64,000 nucleotides of DNA, from positions 496,001-560,000 of the forward strand of contig JBICHN010000002.1 in NCBI GenBank assembly GCA_043101845.1, in the 5' to 3' direction. The notes below the pieces were generated by a model that ran no database searches, was not told the origin of the DNA, and saw only the letters and a program-made list of their open reading frames with translations. Shown in pieces: positions 43,735-52,328 of this stretch (positions are counted from its first letter, which is position 1; every line of letters starts with the position of its first letter). A program made the position numbers and the translations under genes. Origin of the DNA: JBICHN01 sp043101845 (GTDB lineage: Bacteria > Planctomycetota > Phycisphaerae > Phycisphaerales > UBA5793).

Positions 43735-45168
43735 TCAGTCTCCATCGCCTGAACCACCACCGCTACCACCGCCGCCTCCGCCACCGCGCTTGCGACGCCG
43801 ACGCCGCCGCTTGCGTTTGGGTTTCATGTCGCCACCGCCGGAGTCGTCGCCGGCCGACCTGGCCGCCGACGCGGATTTGCTCCCCGGATCACCCGCGTCG
43901 CCGCCCTGTGGCTGGGCGCCGCCTCCGGCGTCTCCGCCGCCGCCACCCTTGCGCCGTCGCCGCCTTCGTCGCTTTCGCTTCGGCTTGCCTTCCGAGTCGG
44001 TAGACTCGGCGGCGCCGGTCGAGGCGTCATCACCCGCCGCTTCGGACTTCGACTTCTCCCGATAGGCGTCCTGCTGCTCGGACTTCGACTTCCGCCCGCG
44101 TCCCTTCGTCCGCCGCCGATCGTCCGTGCGTTCGGCGACCTCCTCGACGGACATCCCGCGCAGCGCATCCTGCTCGCGCTTCGCCTTCTCTCCGGGCTTG
44201 GGGCAGTCGTCAGGGTCGAGAAGCGACTCAACCGGCACGGCGATTCGTGTTCGATCGTGATCGAGTTCGACGAGGACGAGCTGGGTGAGGATCTGCGTGT
44301 CGATGACGATACCGGGTCCCTCGTCCGTACCCACCCGGGAACGGCGGCGGGGGAGACGCGACTTGAGGTCGTTGTAGGTTGCGTCCTCGTACCGCAGGCA
44401 ACACATGAGGCGCCCGCATCGTCCCGAGATCTTGAGCGGATCGAGCGTCGCCTTCTGCATCTTCGCCGACTTCATCGACACCGGCTTGAGCACCTTGAGG
44501 AACTGGCGACAACAGCAATGTTGACCACACCGCTCGTAGTCCGCCGTCAGTCGCGCTTCGTCTCGGGCGCCGACCTGCCGCATCTCGATCCGGGTCGAGT
44601 ATTCCTTCGCGAGCACGCGCACCATCTCGCGAAAGTCGACGCGATCCTCAGCCATGTAGTAAATCGTGAGCACTTCCTGCCCGAGGATCGGCTCGACTTC
44701 AACGATCTTCATGTCGAGGCGGAGCTCGCGGGCGACCTCACTGACGCGCTTGATGACGGGCCTTTTCTGACGCTCGAGCGCCGCCATCTGATTGAGGTCG
44801 TCCGCCGTCGCGACGCGGAGCACGCGGCCGTTGGTCGTGAACGGATACTGCTTACCGCCTGAATTCTCGATGTACTCGAGCATCTGTTTGCGGGTGATCG
44901 ACTTTCCGCAGCCGCCGTTCGAGCAGGTCGTCGTGAGCATCTCGCCGACTTCGAGACCGCGAGGCGTCTTCACGACGAACTTCGTGCCACATCCGGGCAC
45001 GATCTCGATACGAGCCGGGAATTCGCCAATCTGGCGCATGTAGCCATAGCGGACGACGACCGAGTCCGGTGGCTTGAGGCGGTCGTATGCGGCGATGTCT
45101 TCGTCGCTCAGGCCGCGCTTCTTCGGATCCGCTTCGGCTTCGAAGACGGGAAGTGGATTGATGGGCAT
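43735..45168 (-). CDS. RicT/PSP1-family protein with a duplicated Arg-rich C-terminal tail
   Basis: 477 aa from ATG 45168; GTG/ATG at 45192 gives 485 aa. The conserved PSP1 core spans residues 40-290 and includes CGQHCCCRQFLK and SGRCGRLMCCLRYE, the Cys sites that hold Fe-S in the B. subtilis Y-complex (RicA-RicF-RicT), which controls RNase Y. An additional CSNGGCGKS lies near residue 85. From about 340 the tail is disordered and carries two near-identical blocks, KPKRKRRRRRRRKGGGGGD and KPKRKRRRRRRKRGGGG, likely RNA-binding. RicA and RicF are not in this window. Confidence 0.84.
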   Translation of the reverse strand: MPINPLPVFEAEADPKKRGLSDEDIAAYDRLKPPDSVVVRYGYMRQIGEFPARIEIVPGCGTKFVVKTPRGLEVGEMLTTTCSNGGCGKSITRKQMLEYIENSGGKQYPFTTNGRVLRVATADDLNQMAALERQKRPVIKRVSEVARELRLDMKIVEVEPILGQEVLTIYYMAEDRVDFREMVRVLAKEYSTRIEMRQVGARDEARLTADYERCGQHCCCRQFLKVLKPVSMKSAKMQKATLDPLKISGRCGRLMCCLRYEDATYNDLKSRLPRRRSRVGTDEGPGIVIDTQILTQLVLVELDHDRTRIAVPVESLLDPDDCPKPGEKAKREQDALRGMSVEEVAERTDDRRRTKGRGRKSKSEQQDAYREKSKSEAAGDDASTGAAESTDSEGKPKRKRRRRRRRKGGGGGDAGGGAQPQGGDAGDPGSKSASAARSAGDDSGGGDMKPKRKRRRRRRKRGGGGGGGSGGGSGDGD

Positions 45169-45241
45169 AAGGCGATTCGGTCCTGTTCTCATTGCGCGAC
45201 ACCACCGGTCCGCGACTCGCTGCGCGAGCGCAGGCGGAAAC

Positions 45242-45256
45242 CCCGCTCGAAAGCGG
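45242..45256 (-). repeat. Hairpin with UUCG-type loop in the RicT upstream region
   Basis: Minus strand CCGCT-TTCG-AGCGG: 5-bp stem with a stable UUCG tetraloop in RNA, about 75 nt upstream of the RicT start. Confidence 0.4.
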
Positions 45257-45275
45257 TGGCGAACGGCGTCATGTC

Positions 45276-45313
45276 GTCAGGGCTGGTTTTTCAGCACCGC
45301 GAGACGCCCTGAC
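45276..45313. repeat. Interrupted inverted repeat upstream of the RicT gene
   Basis: GTCAGGGC (45276-45283) pairs with GCCCTGAC (45306-45313). The loop contains a T5 run (45287-45291) and a nested GCTG/CAGC pair. Confidence 0.4.
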
Positions 45314-45340
45314 ACGTCGCGCGGCTCCAAGCGCAATGAG

Positions 45341-45362
45341 TCTCCGGATCGAGAACCGGAGA
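45341..45362 (-). terminator. Hairpin downstream of the 104-aa secreted protein gene
   Basis: TCTCCGG (45341-45347) and CCGGAGA (45356-45362), 7-bp perfect stem, 8-nt loop, about 40 bp after the stop. No T-tract, so termination is uncertain. Confidence 0.4.
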
Positions 45363-45403
45363 GAGGAAAGCGTATGGGCCCGGGGCTCGTCGAGCAACGA
45401 CCG

Positions 45404-45718
45404 TCAGGGCTGCTGCCGACGCCGCATCAGATCGATGAGTTCCGAGATGTTCTGTACATCGGCGAGCTGGAGACCGCCCTGGTTCGCATTCGGCTCATAC
45501 ACGAAGAGTCGACCTTCGCGATTGTCGAGTACATAGACGACTTCCTGATTGCCTCCAAGCGTCGTCATGACCGAGTAGTCAGAGCCGACGGCGACCATGT
45601 CCGCCTGAGCTTCGTTCATGGGCGCCACGCGACCGGCCTGCATGATGATGAGGGCGGCGATCACGAAGGCCGACGCCCACAGCGGAATGAGTGCGTTTCT
45701 ATTGGTGCGAGTCTTCAT
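45404..45718 (-). CDS. Small secreted/anchored protein, paralogue of 45759-46061
   Basis: 104 aa. An N-terminal hydrophobic segment (LWASAFVIAALIIMQAG) is followed by a short beta-rich domain with VVYVLDNREGRLFVYEPN. No family recognised. The Y-V-M, VYV-D, G-L-V pattern is shared with the adjacent gene, showing a tandem duplication. A role as a surface or periplasmic structural protein is a guess. Confidence 0.62.
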   Translation of the reverse strand: MKTRTNRNALIPLWASAFVIAALIIMQAGRVAPMNEAQADMVAVGSDYSVMTTLGGNQEVVYVLDNREGRLFVYEPNANQGGLQLADVQNISELIDLMRRRQQP

Positions 45719-45758
45719 TGGTCGTATCCATGCTGGTGTATGCGGTCGGGAGGACGAA

Positions 45759-46061
45759 TCAGCGATCGCCGCCGAGCCGTCTCGCGTCGGTCATGACATC
45801 GCGGACGCCGATGCCCTTGAGCCGTTTCGTCGAACGCTCGAAGACAAGCGCGACGAGCACTCCGGAGTTCTGATCGAACACATACACGGCGTTGCTGGTG
45901 ATGCCGTTCACTTCGCCGCCGGCCATGACATAGTTGCCCGCGGCGGTGCGGGCGCCTTCACCCTTCGCGTTCGCGCGAGGGGCCATCGTCACGAGGGCGA
46001 GCGCCGCGAGTAAGGCGGCGTTGAGCGCCAGCAATCCCCTGATCTGTTTCGCCGATGCCAT
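45759..46061 (-). CDS. Small secreted/anchored protein, paralogue of 45404-45718
   Basis: 100 aa from ATG 46061, fixed by an AAAGGAG SD. A signal segment LLALNAALLAALALVTMAP is followed by ANAKGEG and a short domain with AVYVFDQNSGVLVALVFE. It is the upstream member of a tandem pair. Confidence 0.62.
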   Translation of the reverse strand: MASAKQIRGLLALNAALLAALALVTMAPRANAKGEGARTAAGNYVMAGGEVNGITSNAVYVFDQNSGVLVALVFERSTKRLKGIGVRDVMTDARRLGGDR

Positions 46062-46094
46062 TTCGGCCACTCCTTTCACGGAAATCTCCGACCG

Positions 46095-46121
46095 GGTGGC
46101 GCCTCGCGTCGAGGCGCCACC
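46095..46121 (-). terminator. Strong hairpin between the lipoprotein and small-protein genes
   Basis: GGTGGCGCCTCG (46095-46106) and CGAGGCGCCACC (46110-46121), 12-bp stem, 3-nt loop, in the gap after the 46162-46557 stop. No T-tract. Confidence 0.5.
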
Positions 46122-46161
46122 GCCAGCCGAGTGTACCGGATGCGCCGCCACTGAGCCATTG

Positions 46162-46557
46162 TCACGGATCCGGGTCGGCCGGACGGGATCGGGTCGAGTC
46201 GACGAACATTTCGCCGTCCGACTCGAAGGAATAGCGGGCAATGACATCGAATGCGGATAGGTTCTCGATCAAGACCCGCCGAAACCCGAACGGGAAATCG
46301 ACGGTGATGGATTCATCGATCGTCAGATCGGTAAAGACCGCAGGCGTCGCGCCGGACGGATCGGCGAGCGTGAATCGGACGCGGCCCGGACCCTCATTCA
46401 GGATCTCGACCACGGTCCGGTCATCGGACTCGAGGTCGAAGCGCCGGATCTCACCCGAACCGATTCGTGTCGCTCCTGAGTAGCTCGACCCACAGCCCGC
46501 GAGGCCGAGCAGGATCACTACACCGACGACCGAATGGAGTCGTCTATCGAGCGGCAT
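46162..46557 (-). CDS. Small lipoprotein of unknown function
   Basis: 131 aa with a signal peptide and lipobox VVILLGLAGC (Cys about residue 22). The rest is a compact beta-rich domain: RRFDLESDDRTVVEILNEG and VDFPFGFRRVLIENL. No family recognised. It lies 15 bp after the unknown gene coupled to hutH, possibly in the same transcript. Confidence 0.65.
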   Translation of the reverse strand: MPLDRRLHSVVGVVILLGLAGCGSSYSGATRIGSGEIRRFDLESDDRTVVEILNEGPGRVRFTLADPSGATPAVFTDLTIDESITVDFPFGFRRVLIENLSAFDVIARYSFESDGEMFVDSTRSRPADPDP

Positions 46558-46572
46558 AAGCGCCTCCCTTCG

Positions 46573-47226
46573 TCACGATTCGACGCGGATCCCATGCCGG
46601 CGGACTGCTTCAGCGAGGGAGGCCCAGCCGACTCGAACACACCCCATGACTTCCTCCTCGACGGGAATCTCGAGTCCTTCGAGATAGGCCCCGGTCATCC
46701 AGACGCCCGGCTCCGGGCCGATACTCTCATGGTCCCAGCCGACGAAGAGGGACTCATAGCCCGCCCACGCTCGCCCGATGGGAAAGTACTCGCGGAGTCG
46801 CCAGGCCCATGCCGCGACTTCGAGGATCGCCGGACCGATCTTCTCCGGCGGGGATCCGATCATCTCGATACCCCAGCACTGAATCGCAATGTCATACGGA
46901 CTCAGGAAGAGGAGCTCCGATTCGCCGTCGCCGCGTTCCGTCCGATCAATCGAAAGCACATTGACCCCGACGAGACCCCCGGACCCGGCCTGGGGAATGA
47001 GCGCGACGACCGGGTAGTCATCGGCGTCGGCGAGCGCATCGGTGTTCGGTTCGCCCCGCAGGTTTCGCGGTCGCTCCCAAAAGCCACGGAGCCCGATCGC
47101 CTGGGCCGCCGCGTCTCGCAGCGCGCGTCCGGCGGGGGCCGGCGCCTCGAGGAGCATCGACAATTCGAGCGCCGGGCTGCGCGACCAGAGCGTGACATGA
47201 CGAAGTTCAACCGGATCAAGGATCAT
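46573..47226 (-). CDS. Unknown protein translationally coupled to histidine ammonia-lyase
   Basis: 217 aa from ATG 47226, which overlaps the hutH stop by 4 bp (ATGA), so expression is coupled. Contains LRHVTLWSRSPALELSMLL, DDYPVVALIPQAGSGG and several Trp (WAWRLREYFPIGRAWAGYE, VGWDHESIGPEPGVWM), but no known motif. It is not urocanase, imidazolonepropionase, formiminoglutamase or another Hut enzyme as far as can be judged. The coupling suggests a role linked to histidine or urocanate. Confidence 0.7.
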   Translation of the reverse strand: MILDPVELRHVTLWSRSPALELSMLLEAPAPAGRALRDAAAQAIGLRGFWERPRNLRGEPNTDALADADDYPVVALIPQAGSGGLVGVNVLSIDRTERGDGESELLFLSPYDIAIQCWGIEMIGSPPEKIGPAILEVAAWAWRLREYFPIGRAWAGYESLFVGWDHESIGPEPGVWMTGAYLEGLEIPVEEEVMGCVRVGWASLAEAVRRHGIRVES

Positions 47227-48755
47227 GACGAGAATCGCCCCTCGCGCACAAGCGCCGCCACGGCTTCGATGTCGGGCGCCGGGGGCCTGTCCTGCGTGAG
47301 GCGTGGTACGGCCTCGCGAATGACGGCATGCACGCGCTCGACGCCGGCGCCCGATCGGAGCGGCCGATGGTACTCGAGCGCCTCGGCCGCGCACAAGAGT
47401 TCGATGGCGACCACTCGCGTCGCAAGCTCGATCGAGCGCTGAAGCTGATGACCGGCCGTGGGGCCGAACGAGTTGTAGTCCTCCTGGCCGGCGGAAGTCG
47501 GAATGTTTCCAACGCTCGCGGGAGTCGCGAGGGTCTGAATCTCATTGCAGAGCGCCGCGGCGGTGTATTGCGCGATCATCATGCCCGAGTGCAAACCAGG
47601 CTGGGGCGACAGATACACATTGATCGGATTCTCCGAATCACTCGCGGCGAGCAGATAGTACACGCGACGCTCAGCCACGCCGGCGATATGCGCGACGGCG
47701 ATCGAAAGCGCGTCCATCGCGATCGCCAGCGGGAGCCCATGAAAGTTGCCGGCGCTCAAGATCGCGTCGTCCGTGTCATCGCTCGCATCGAAGACCAGAG
47801 GATTGTCACTTACCGCGCCGAGCTCCTGTCCGACGACTCCGGCGGCATAGTCGATGAGGTCGAGCGCGGCGCCGAGCACCTGCGGGGCGCAGCGTAACGA
47901 ATACGGGTCCTGGACCCGCGGGTCATTCTCCTTGTGCGAGTCGATGATCTCGCTGCCGGCGAGCAATTCGCGTAAGCGCCGGGCGATCTCAATCTGACCC
48001 GGTTGCGTGCGCGCGTCATGCACTCGTGGATCGAGAAACGCGTCGGTCGCCTTGCACGCGTCGATCGACAGCGCCGTCGCGGCGAGGGCCGCGTCGGTGA
48101 GATGGTCGAGATCGGCCAGCGCGAGCGTCGCCATCGCGGCCATCAGATGGGTGCCGTTGATGAGCGCCAGACCTTCCTTCGCGTCGAGTACGACCGGTTG
48201 GAGATCCGCAGCAGCGAGCGCTTCGGCGCCCGACATCTCGGAGCCGTCCCGCGTCGCTCGACCCTCTCCGATCAGTACGAGGGCGCTGTGCGCGAGCGGC
48301 GCGAGGTCCCCCGACGCGCCGACCGAACCGCGCGACGGCACGACGGGAGTAATCCCGTGGTTGAGCAGGTCGACCACTCGTTCCGCGATGATGGGCCGCA
48401 CGCCGGAATGTCCGCGGCAGAGGCTTGCCACGAGCAGAACATTCATGGCGCGCACGACATCGATCGGCAGTCGGTCTCCCACGCCCGCGGCATGCGATCG
48501 AAGAAGGTTTCGTTGCACTTCGCGGACCTCGGCGGGCTTGATCCGCGTTCGCGCCAGACTGCCGAACCCGGTGTTCACGCCGTAGATCGCTTCGCCGGTT
48601 TCGAGGCGTCGATCAACGACGGACCGCGACCTGCTGAGCCGGGCCAGCGCCTCTTCACCGATCTCGACCTTTCGACCGCGACGCGCGACCGCGACGACCG
48701 ACTCGATGTCGAGCGGTCCGCCGTTCAGCCGCAACGGAGGTTCTGGTACACTCAT
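47223..48755 (-). CDS. hutH: Histidine ammonia-lyase
   Basis: 510 aa. The MIO cofactor triad Ala-Ser-Gly is in GSVGASGDLAPLAH (about 150), and YGVNTGFGSLA (about 57) is the usual active-site Tyr loop. The selectivity position reads RSHAAGVG (Ser-His), which is typical of HAL rather than Phe or Tyr lyases. It removes ammonia from L-histidine to give urocanate. No other hut gene is seen here. A TACACT box ends 9 nt before the ATG. Confidence 0.93.
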   Translation of the reverse strand: MSVPEPPLRLNGGPLDIESVVAVARRGRKVEIGEEALARLSRSRSVVDRRLETGEAIYGVNTGFGSLARTRIKPAEVREVQRNLLRSHAAGVGDRLPIDVVRAMNVLLVASLCRGHSGVRPIIAERVVDLLNHGITPVVPSRGSVGASGDLAPLAHSALVLIGEGRATRDGSEMSGAEALAAADLQPVVLDAKEGLALINGTHLMAAMATLALADLDHLTDAALAATALSIDACKATDAFLDPRVHDARTQPGQIEIARRLRELLAGSEIIDSHKENDPRVQDPYSLRCAPQVLGAALDLIDYAAGVVGQELGAVSDNPLVFDASDDTDDAILSAGNFHGLPLAIAMDALSIAVAHIAGVAERRVYYLLAASDSENPINVYLSPQPGLHSGMMIAQYTAAALCNEIQTLATPASVGNIPTSAGQEDYNSFGPTAGHQLQRSIELATRVVAIELLCAAEALEYHRPLRSGAGVERVHAVIREAVPRLTQDRPPAPDIEAVAALVREGRFSS

Positions 48756-48764
48756 GCCGCCGCC

Positions 48765-48770
48765 AGTGTA
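48765..48770 (-). promoter_or_regulatory. -10 box of hutH, leaderless spacing
   Basis: Minus-strand TACACT ends 9 nt before ATG 48755. No clear -35, no SD. Confidence 0.4.
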
Positions 48771-48835
48771 TCGCGTGGAAGCGCGATCGTCGTACGGGGA
48801 TTACTGCGGAATTGAGCGACGAGGTGTGAACCGCG

Positions 48836-50212
48836 ATGTCGACCGGCGTCCTGCTTTCGATCGCTCTCTTGCTTGCCGCGAGTGGAGTCGCGCTGCTCGT
48901 CGTCGGGGGGGTCGGCCGACGCCGGGGCCACGAGGCGCGATGCGCTCACTGCAAGTATGAACTGACGGGTCTCACGGCGGACGCCGTATGTCCGGAATGC
49001 GGGTCGGTCCGTCGGCGTCTCGGTCTGCGGAAGAGGCGCCCCATCGTCGCCTTGTTCGGGGCCGTTATCGTCCTGATCGCTTCGGCGCCCGTCTTCACTC
49101 CATTCCGTCGCTGGTACGAGACTTTCGACTGGTACACGGTGGCGCCCGACGGCGTCCTGCAGTACCTAGTTGAGTCAAATGACGACATCCGTGCCGCCGA
49201 CATGCTCGCTCGGCGATGGATCGACGGCGAGCTCACCGACGAGCAGGCGGAGGCCTTGTTCCGCGCGCTTGTGCGCGTTGAGATACGAACCCGGCCTCAT
49301 CGTTCGGATCAACTCTGGGCGCCTCTCTACGAGGGGTACTCGACCATTGTCGCTCCGAACGAACTCGGCGTCCCGATGGCCCCGGACGATCCTCTCAATG
49401 CGCTCTGGCGAACAAGTTCGACGCTCGATGAGGAAGGGAACATCAAGCACGAATCGACCGGGTCCGGTATGGGCGGCGTCAATGCGACCACCTCATTGCA
49501 ACGATTGCGATCGCCAGAGGAGCCGGCGGAGTTTTCGGTCATTCAGCGTTTTCGCATCGAGAGCCCTGATCGGTCTCGGGCGATTGAATGGCGGGAAGAA
49601 CACACAGTGGTGAGTGAAGTCGCAGCGCCCGATTTCGATTGGCCTGGACTCGAACTCCTCAATGATCCGGCGTCGACCTCGAAAGTTTCCGAGGCGTTCC
49701 TCAATCCTGAATATCGGATCCTCCGCTTTCGTGAGGGCGGGGGATGGCGTTCCGGTTTCGGAGTTGAGAATGCTCCGCCGGGTGAGGGTGAGTTCGATTA
49801 CCGAATGCCCTTCTTCGAGGCGCCGGACATTCCACTCTTCGCCGAAATCGAGATTCAGCAGGGTGGGACGCGATTCGCCCTGAGGTCGCTTCGGCATGTT
49901 GCGGATCGAGATTCCGGGATCGTCAGTCGCGATCAGTTCAGTCTTCAATTTGTACCGTTCGCCGAGCGGGAATGGTTCGCCAGAAGTGCGGGCTCGGCTT
50001 CGTCGGCGAATGACGATTCCGGGCTCTCGTACTCCACCGAGAACGACGAGACCTGGCGCAACCAGCTCATGGGCGAGTCGATTCTCGTAGTTCGCTCGAA
50101 TCCCGAAGCGGCATGGTACTCGCCGAAGATTGAACGGGTATGGGACGGCGAACTCCGCTTTCGCATCCGGGTGAACGAGGAGGGGGTCGAGGTCATCGAG
50201 CGCCTTCCCTGA
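48836..50212 (+). CDS. Membrane protein with CxxC..GLT..CPECG zinc ribbon
   Basis: 458 aa. TM1 LSIALLLAASGVALLVVGG is followed by a ribbon RCAHCKYELTGLTADAVCPECG (Cys about 36/39 and 52/55), then TM2 PIVALFGAVIVLIASAPV and a large extracytoplasmic domain of about 350 residues without recognised motif. The CxYxLxGL...CPECG ribbon is a frequent planctomycete signature. GAGGTG precedes the ATG. Function unknown; the ribbon faces the cytoplasm if TM2 exports the C-domain. Confidence 0.72.
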   Translation: MSTGVLLSIALLLAASGVALLVVGGVGRRRGHEARCAHCKYELTGLTADAVCPECGSVRRRLGLRKRRPIVALFGAVIVLIASAPVFTPFRRWYETFDWYTVAPDGVLQYLVESNDDIRAADMLARRWIDGELTDEQAEALFRALVRVEIRTRPHRSDQLWAPLYEGYSTIVAPNELGVPMAPDDPLNALWRTSSTLDEEGNIKHESTGSGMGGVNATTSLQRLRSPEEPAEFSVIQRFRIESPDRSRAIEWREEHTVVSEVAAPDFDWPGLELLNDPASTSKVSEAFLNPEYRILRFREGGGWRSGFGVENAPPGEGEFDYRMPFFEAPDIPLFAEIEIQQGGTRFALRSLRHVADRDSGIVSRDQFSLQFVPFAEREWFARSAGSASSANDDSGLSYSTENDETWRNQLMGESILVVRSNPEAAWYSPKIERVWDGELRFRIRVNEEGVEVIERLP

Positions 50213-50356
50213 TGGTCAAGGCGTTGCAACGGTCTTCCGGATGATCGGTTAAACCATTCTCGATTCTGAGTCGAGCCGCTACACTGCACATCCGATTGCC
50301 TCGCACGAACCGTCGGCGCGGGTGATTTCGGGTCGCAAGAATTGACGGAGAGACTG

Positions 50357-52306
50357 ATGACCACGCGCCTGACGCACCGTTGTCGAACGGCAACTCTTCT
50401 TACCCTCATCCTCTTGATGCTCCAGTTGGCGTCGAGTCCGGCGTTGGCTCAGGAGGATGTCGTCAGAATCGACATTGACGCGACCGACCTTCCGCGTCTT
50501 CTTCTCTACGGCGTCGTCACGATTCCGATCACCGACTCAATGCGCAACGAATCCGGTGAGATTGCGCTCTGGTATCCGAAGTGGATCCCGGGAACGCACG
50601 GTCCCGGTGGCCCGGTGCAGAACATCGCAGGTGTCATCGTCCGGGACAACCACGGGAACCGCGTTGACTGGAAGCGCGATCCGGGTGAGGTGTACCGAAT
50701 TCTCGCGAAGCCGGGAGACGGCGCGACCTCTCTTGTCGTCGAGATGCGCTACATCACGAACCAGTCGAGCGCCAATTCTCATGGTCTCGACACTTTCGGC
50801 AGCGAGCTCATCGGCTTCATCAGCGCGAACACGGTGGTGCTCTATCCGGAGAGCGTCAAGGCGCCCGAGATGAAGGTCCAGGCGACACTCACGCTGCCCG
50901 AGGAGTGGAAGGCGGCCTCGGCGCTGCGCCTCGCCGACGATCAGCCGGGCGGCGACGCGAACGCGATCGCGTACCGGCCCACGACGCTCGAAACCTTCGT
51001 CGATTCACCGATCATGGTCGGGCGATACATGAAGACCTACGACCTCGTCGAGAAGGACATGAAGGACTCGGTCCCACCGCATGACATGCATGTCTTCAGC
51101 GAGGCGGAGTCGGTCGTCGAGATTCACGACGAGGTCCACAAGCTCTATCAGCAGATGGTGACACAGATCGCGCGGCTGTTCGAGAGCCATCACTTCGAGC
51201 GATTCGACATTCTCGTAGCGACCTCGAACGAACTCGCGCGCAATGGTCTCGAACACCTGACCTCGACCTTCAATGTGATCGGCCAGCGCGACTTTCAGTC
51301 GCCGAAGTCCATTCGGGGCTGGGACCAGATGCTCCTGCCCCACGAGTACATTCACTCGTGGTGCGGCAAGTACCGGCGTCCTGCGGGTATGGCGACGATC
51401 GACTTCCACACTCCGAAAGACACCGAGTTGCTCTGGGTGTACGAAGGACTGACGCAGTACCTCGGGAATGTCATCGAGATCCGCTGTGGACTCGGCACGG
51501 ACGAAGAGTTCCGATGGGATCTCGTCGGATGGATCCGATCGGCCCGGCTCCAGCAGGGGCGCGAATGGCGACCGCTCTCCGATACCGGCGCCGCTTCGCA
51601 TACGCTGCGCGGCGGTAGCCGAAACTGGGGACGCCTGCGTCGGGGGCAGGACTACTACATGGAGGGGGCGCTCGTGTGGATGGAGGCGGATGCCTTCATC
51701 CGGAATGAGACCGACAACGAAAGGTCGCTCGACGATTTCTGCCAGATCTTCTTCGCGTACCACGAGGATCAGCCGATTCCTCGTCCGTTCACACGATCCG
51801 ATGTCGTGCACGCGATGAACGAGGTGCTCGAGCACGACTGGGACACCTTCTTCGCGGAGCGCATTGAACGGCCGCAGGAGAAGTTTCCGTTGGGCGTTCT
51901 CGATGAGCTCGGCTACACGCTTCAGTATTCGAACACACCACCGGAAGGGCCGGACAACGCCCGGATCGACGAACTTGACGCGCGGGACTCGATCGGCGCC
52001 ATGTTCGGAGGCGACGGCAGCGTGCGGGAGGTCATCCTCGGCACGCCAGCGGATGAGGCGGGGCTCGGTCCGAACATGAAGATCGTCGGCGTCGACGAGT
52101 ATGTCTGGAGCAAAGAACGGCTCGTTGACGCCATCGCGGCGAGCGCCGCGTCAGGAGAGCTCAAGCTCATGCTCATCAGTGGGGACAAATACATCACCCG
52201 CATCGTGAAATACGACGGCGGGCCCCGCTACATGACGCTCGTACGCAACTCTGACAAGCCCGATCGTCTCGCGGACATTCTTAAGCCGGTCGGGAAGGGT
52301 GAGTAG
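50357..52306 (+). CDS. M61 glycyl-aminopeptidase-like metallopeptidase with PDZ domain
   Basis: 649 aa from ATG 50357 (GGAG SD), with a signal peptide (LLTLILLMLQLASSPALA). An N-terminal beta domain (LWYPKWIPGTHGPGGP) leads to the zinc site LPHEYIHSWCGKYR (HExxH, about 330) with ligand Glu in WVYEGLTQYLGNVI. A C-terminal PDZ domain covers about 550-620 (VREVILGTPADEAGLGPNMKI). It is an exported aminopeptidase, probably for peptide scavenging. A TACACT box lies at 50280-50285. Confidence 0.9.
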   Translation: MTTRLTHRCRTATLLTLILLMLQLASSPALAQEDVVRIDIDATDLPRLLLYGVVTIPITDSMRNESGEIALWYPKWIPGTHGPGGPVQNIAGVIVRDNHGNRVDWKRDPGEVYRILAKPGDGATSLVVEMRYITNQSSANSHGLDTFGSELIGFISANTVVLYPESVKAPEMKVQATLTLPEEWKAASALRLADDQPGGDANAIAYRPTTLETFVDSPIMVGRYMKTYDLVEKDMKDSVPPHDMHVFSEAESVVEIHDEVHKLYQQMVTQIARLFESHHFERFDILVATSNELARNGLEHLTSTFNVIGQRDFQSPKSIRGWDQMLLPHEYIHSWCGKYRRPAGMATIDFHTPKDTELLWVYEGLTQYLGNVIEIRCGLGTDEEFRWDLVGWIRSARLQQGREWRPLSDTGAASHTLRGGSRNWGRLRRGQDYYMEGALVWMEADAFIRNETDNERSLDDFCQIFFAYHEDQPIPRPFTRSDVVHAMNEVLEHDWDTFFAERIERPQEKFPLGVLDELGYTLQYSNTPPEGPDNARIDELDARDSIGAMFGGDGSVREVILGTPADEAGLGPNMKIVGVDEYVWSKERLVDAIAASAASGELKLMLISGDKYITRIVKYDGGPRYMTLVRNSDKPDRLADILKPVGKGE

Positions 52307-52328
52307 CTCGAGCGAAACCTGTCGCGGC

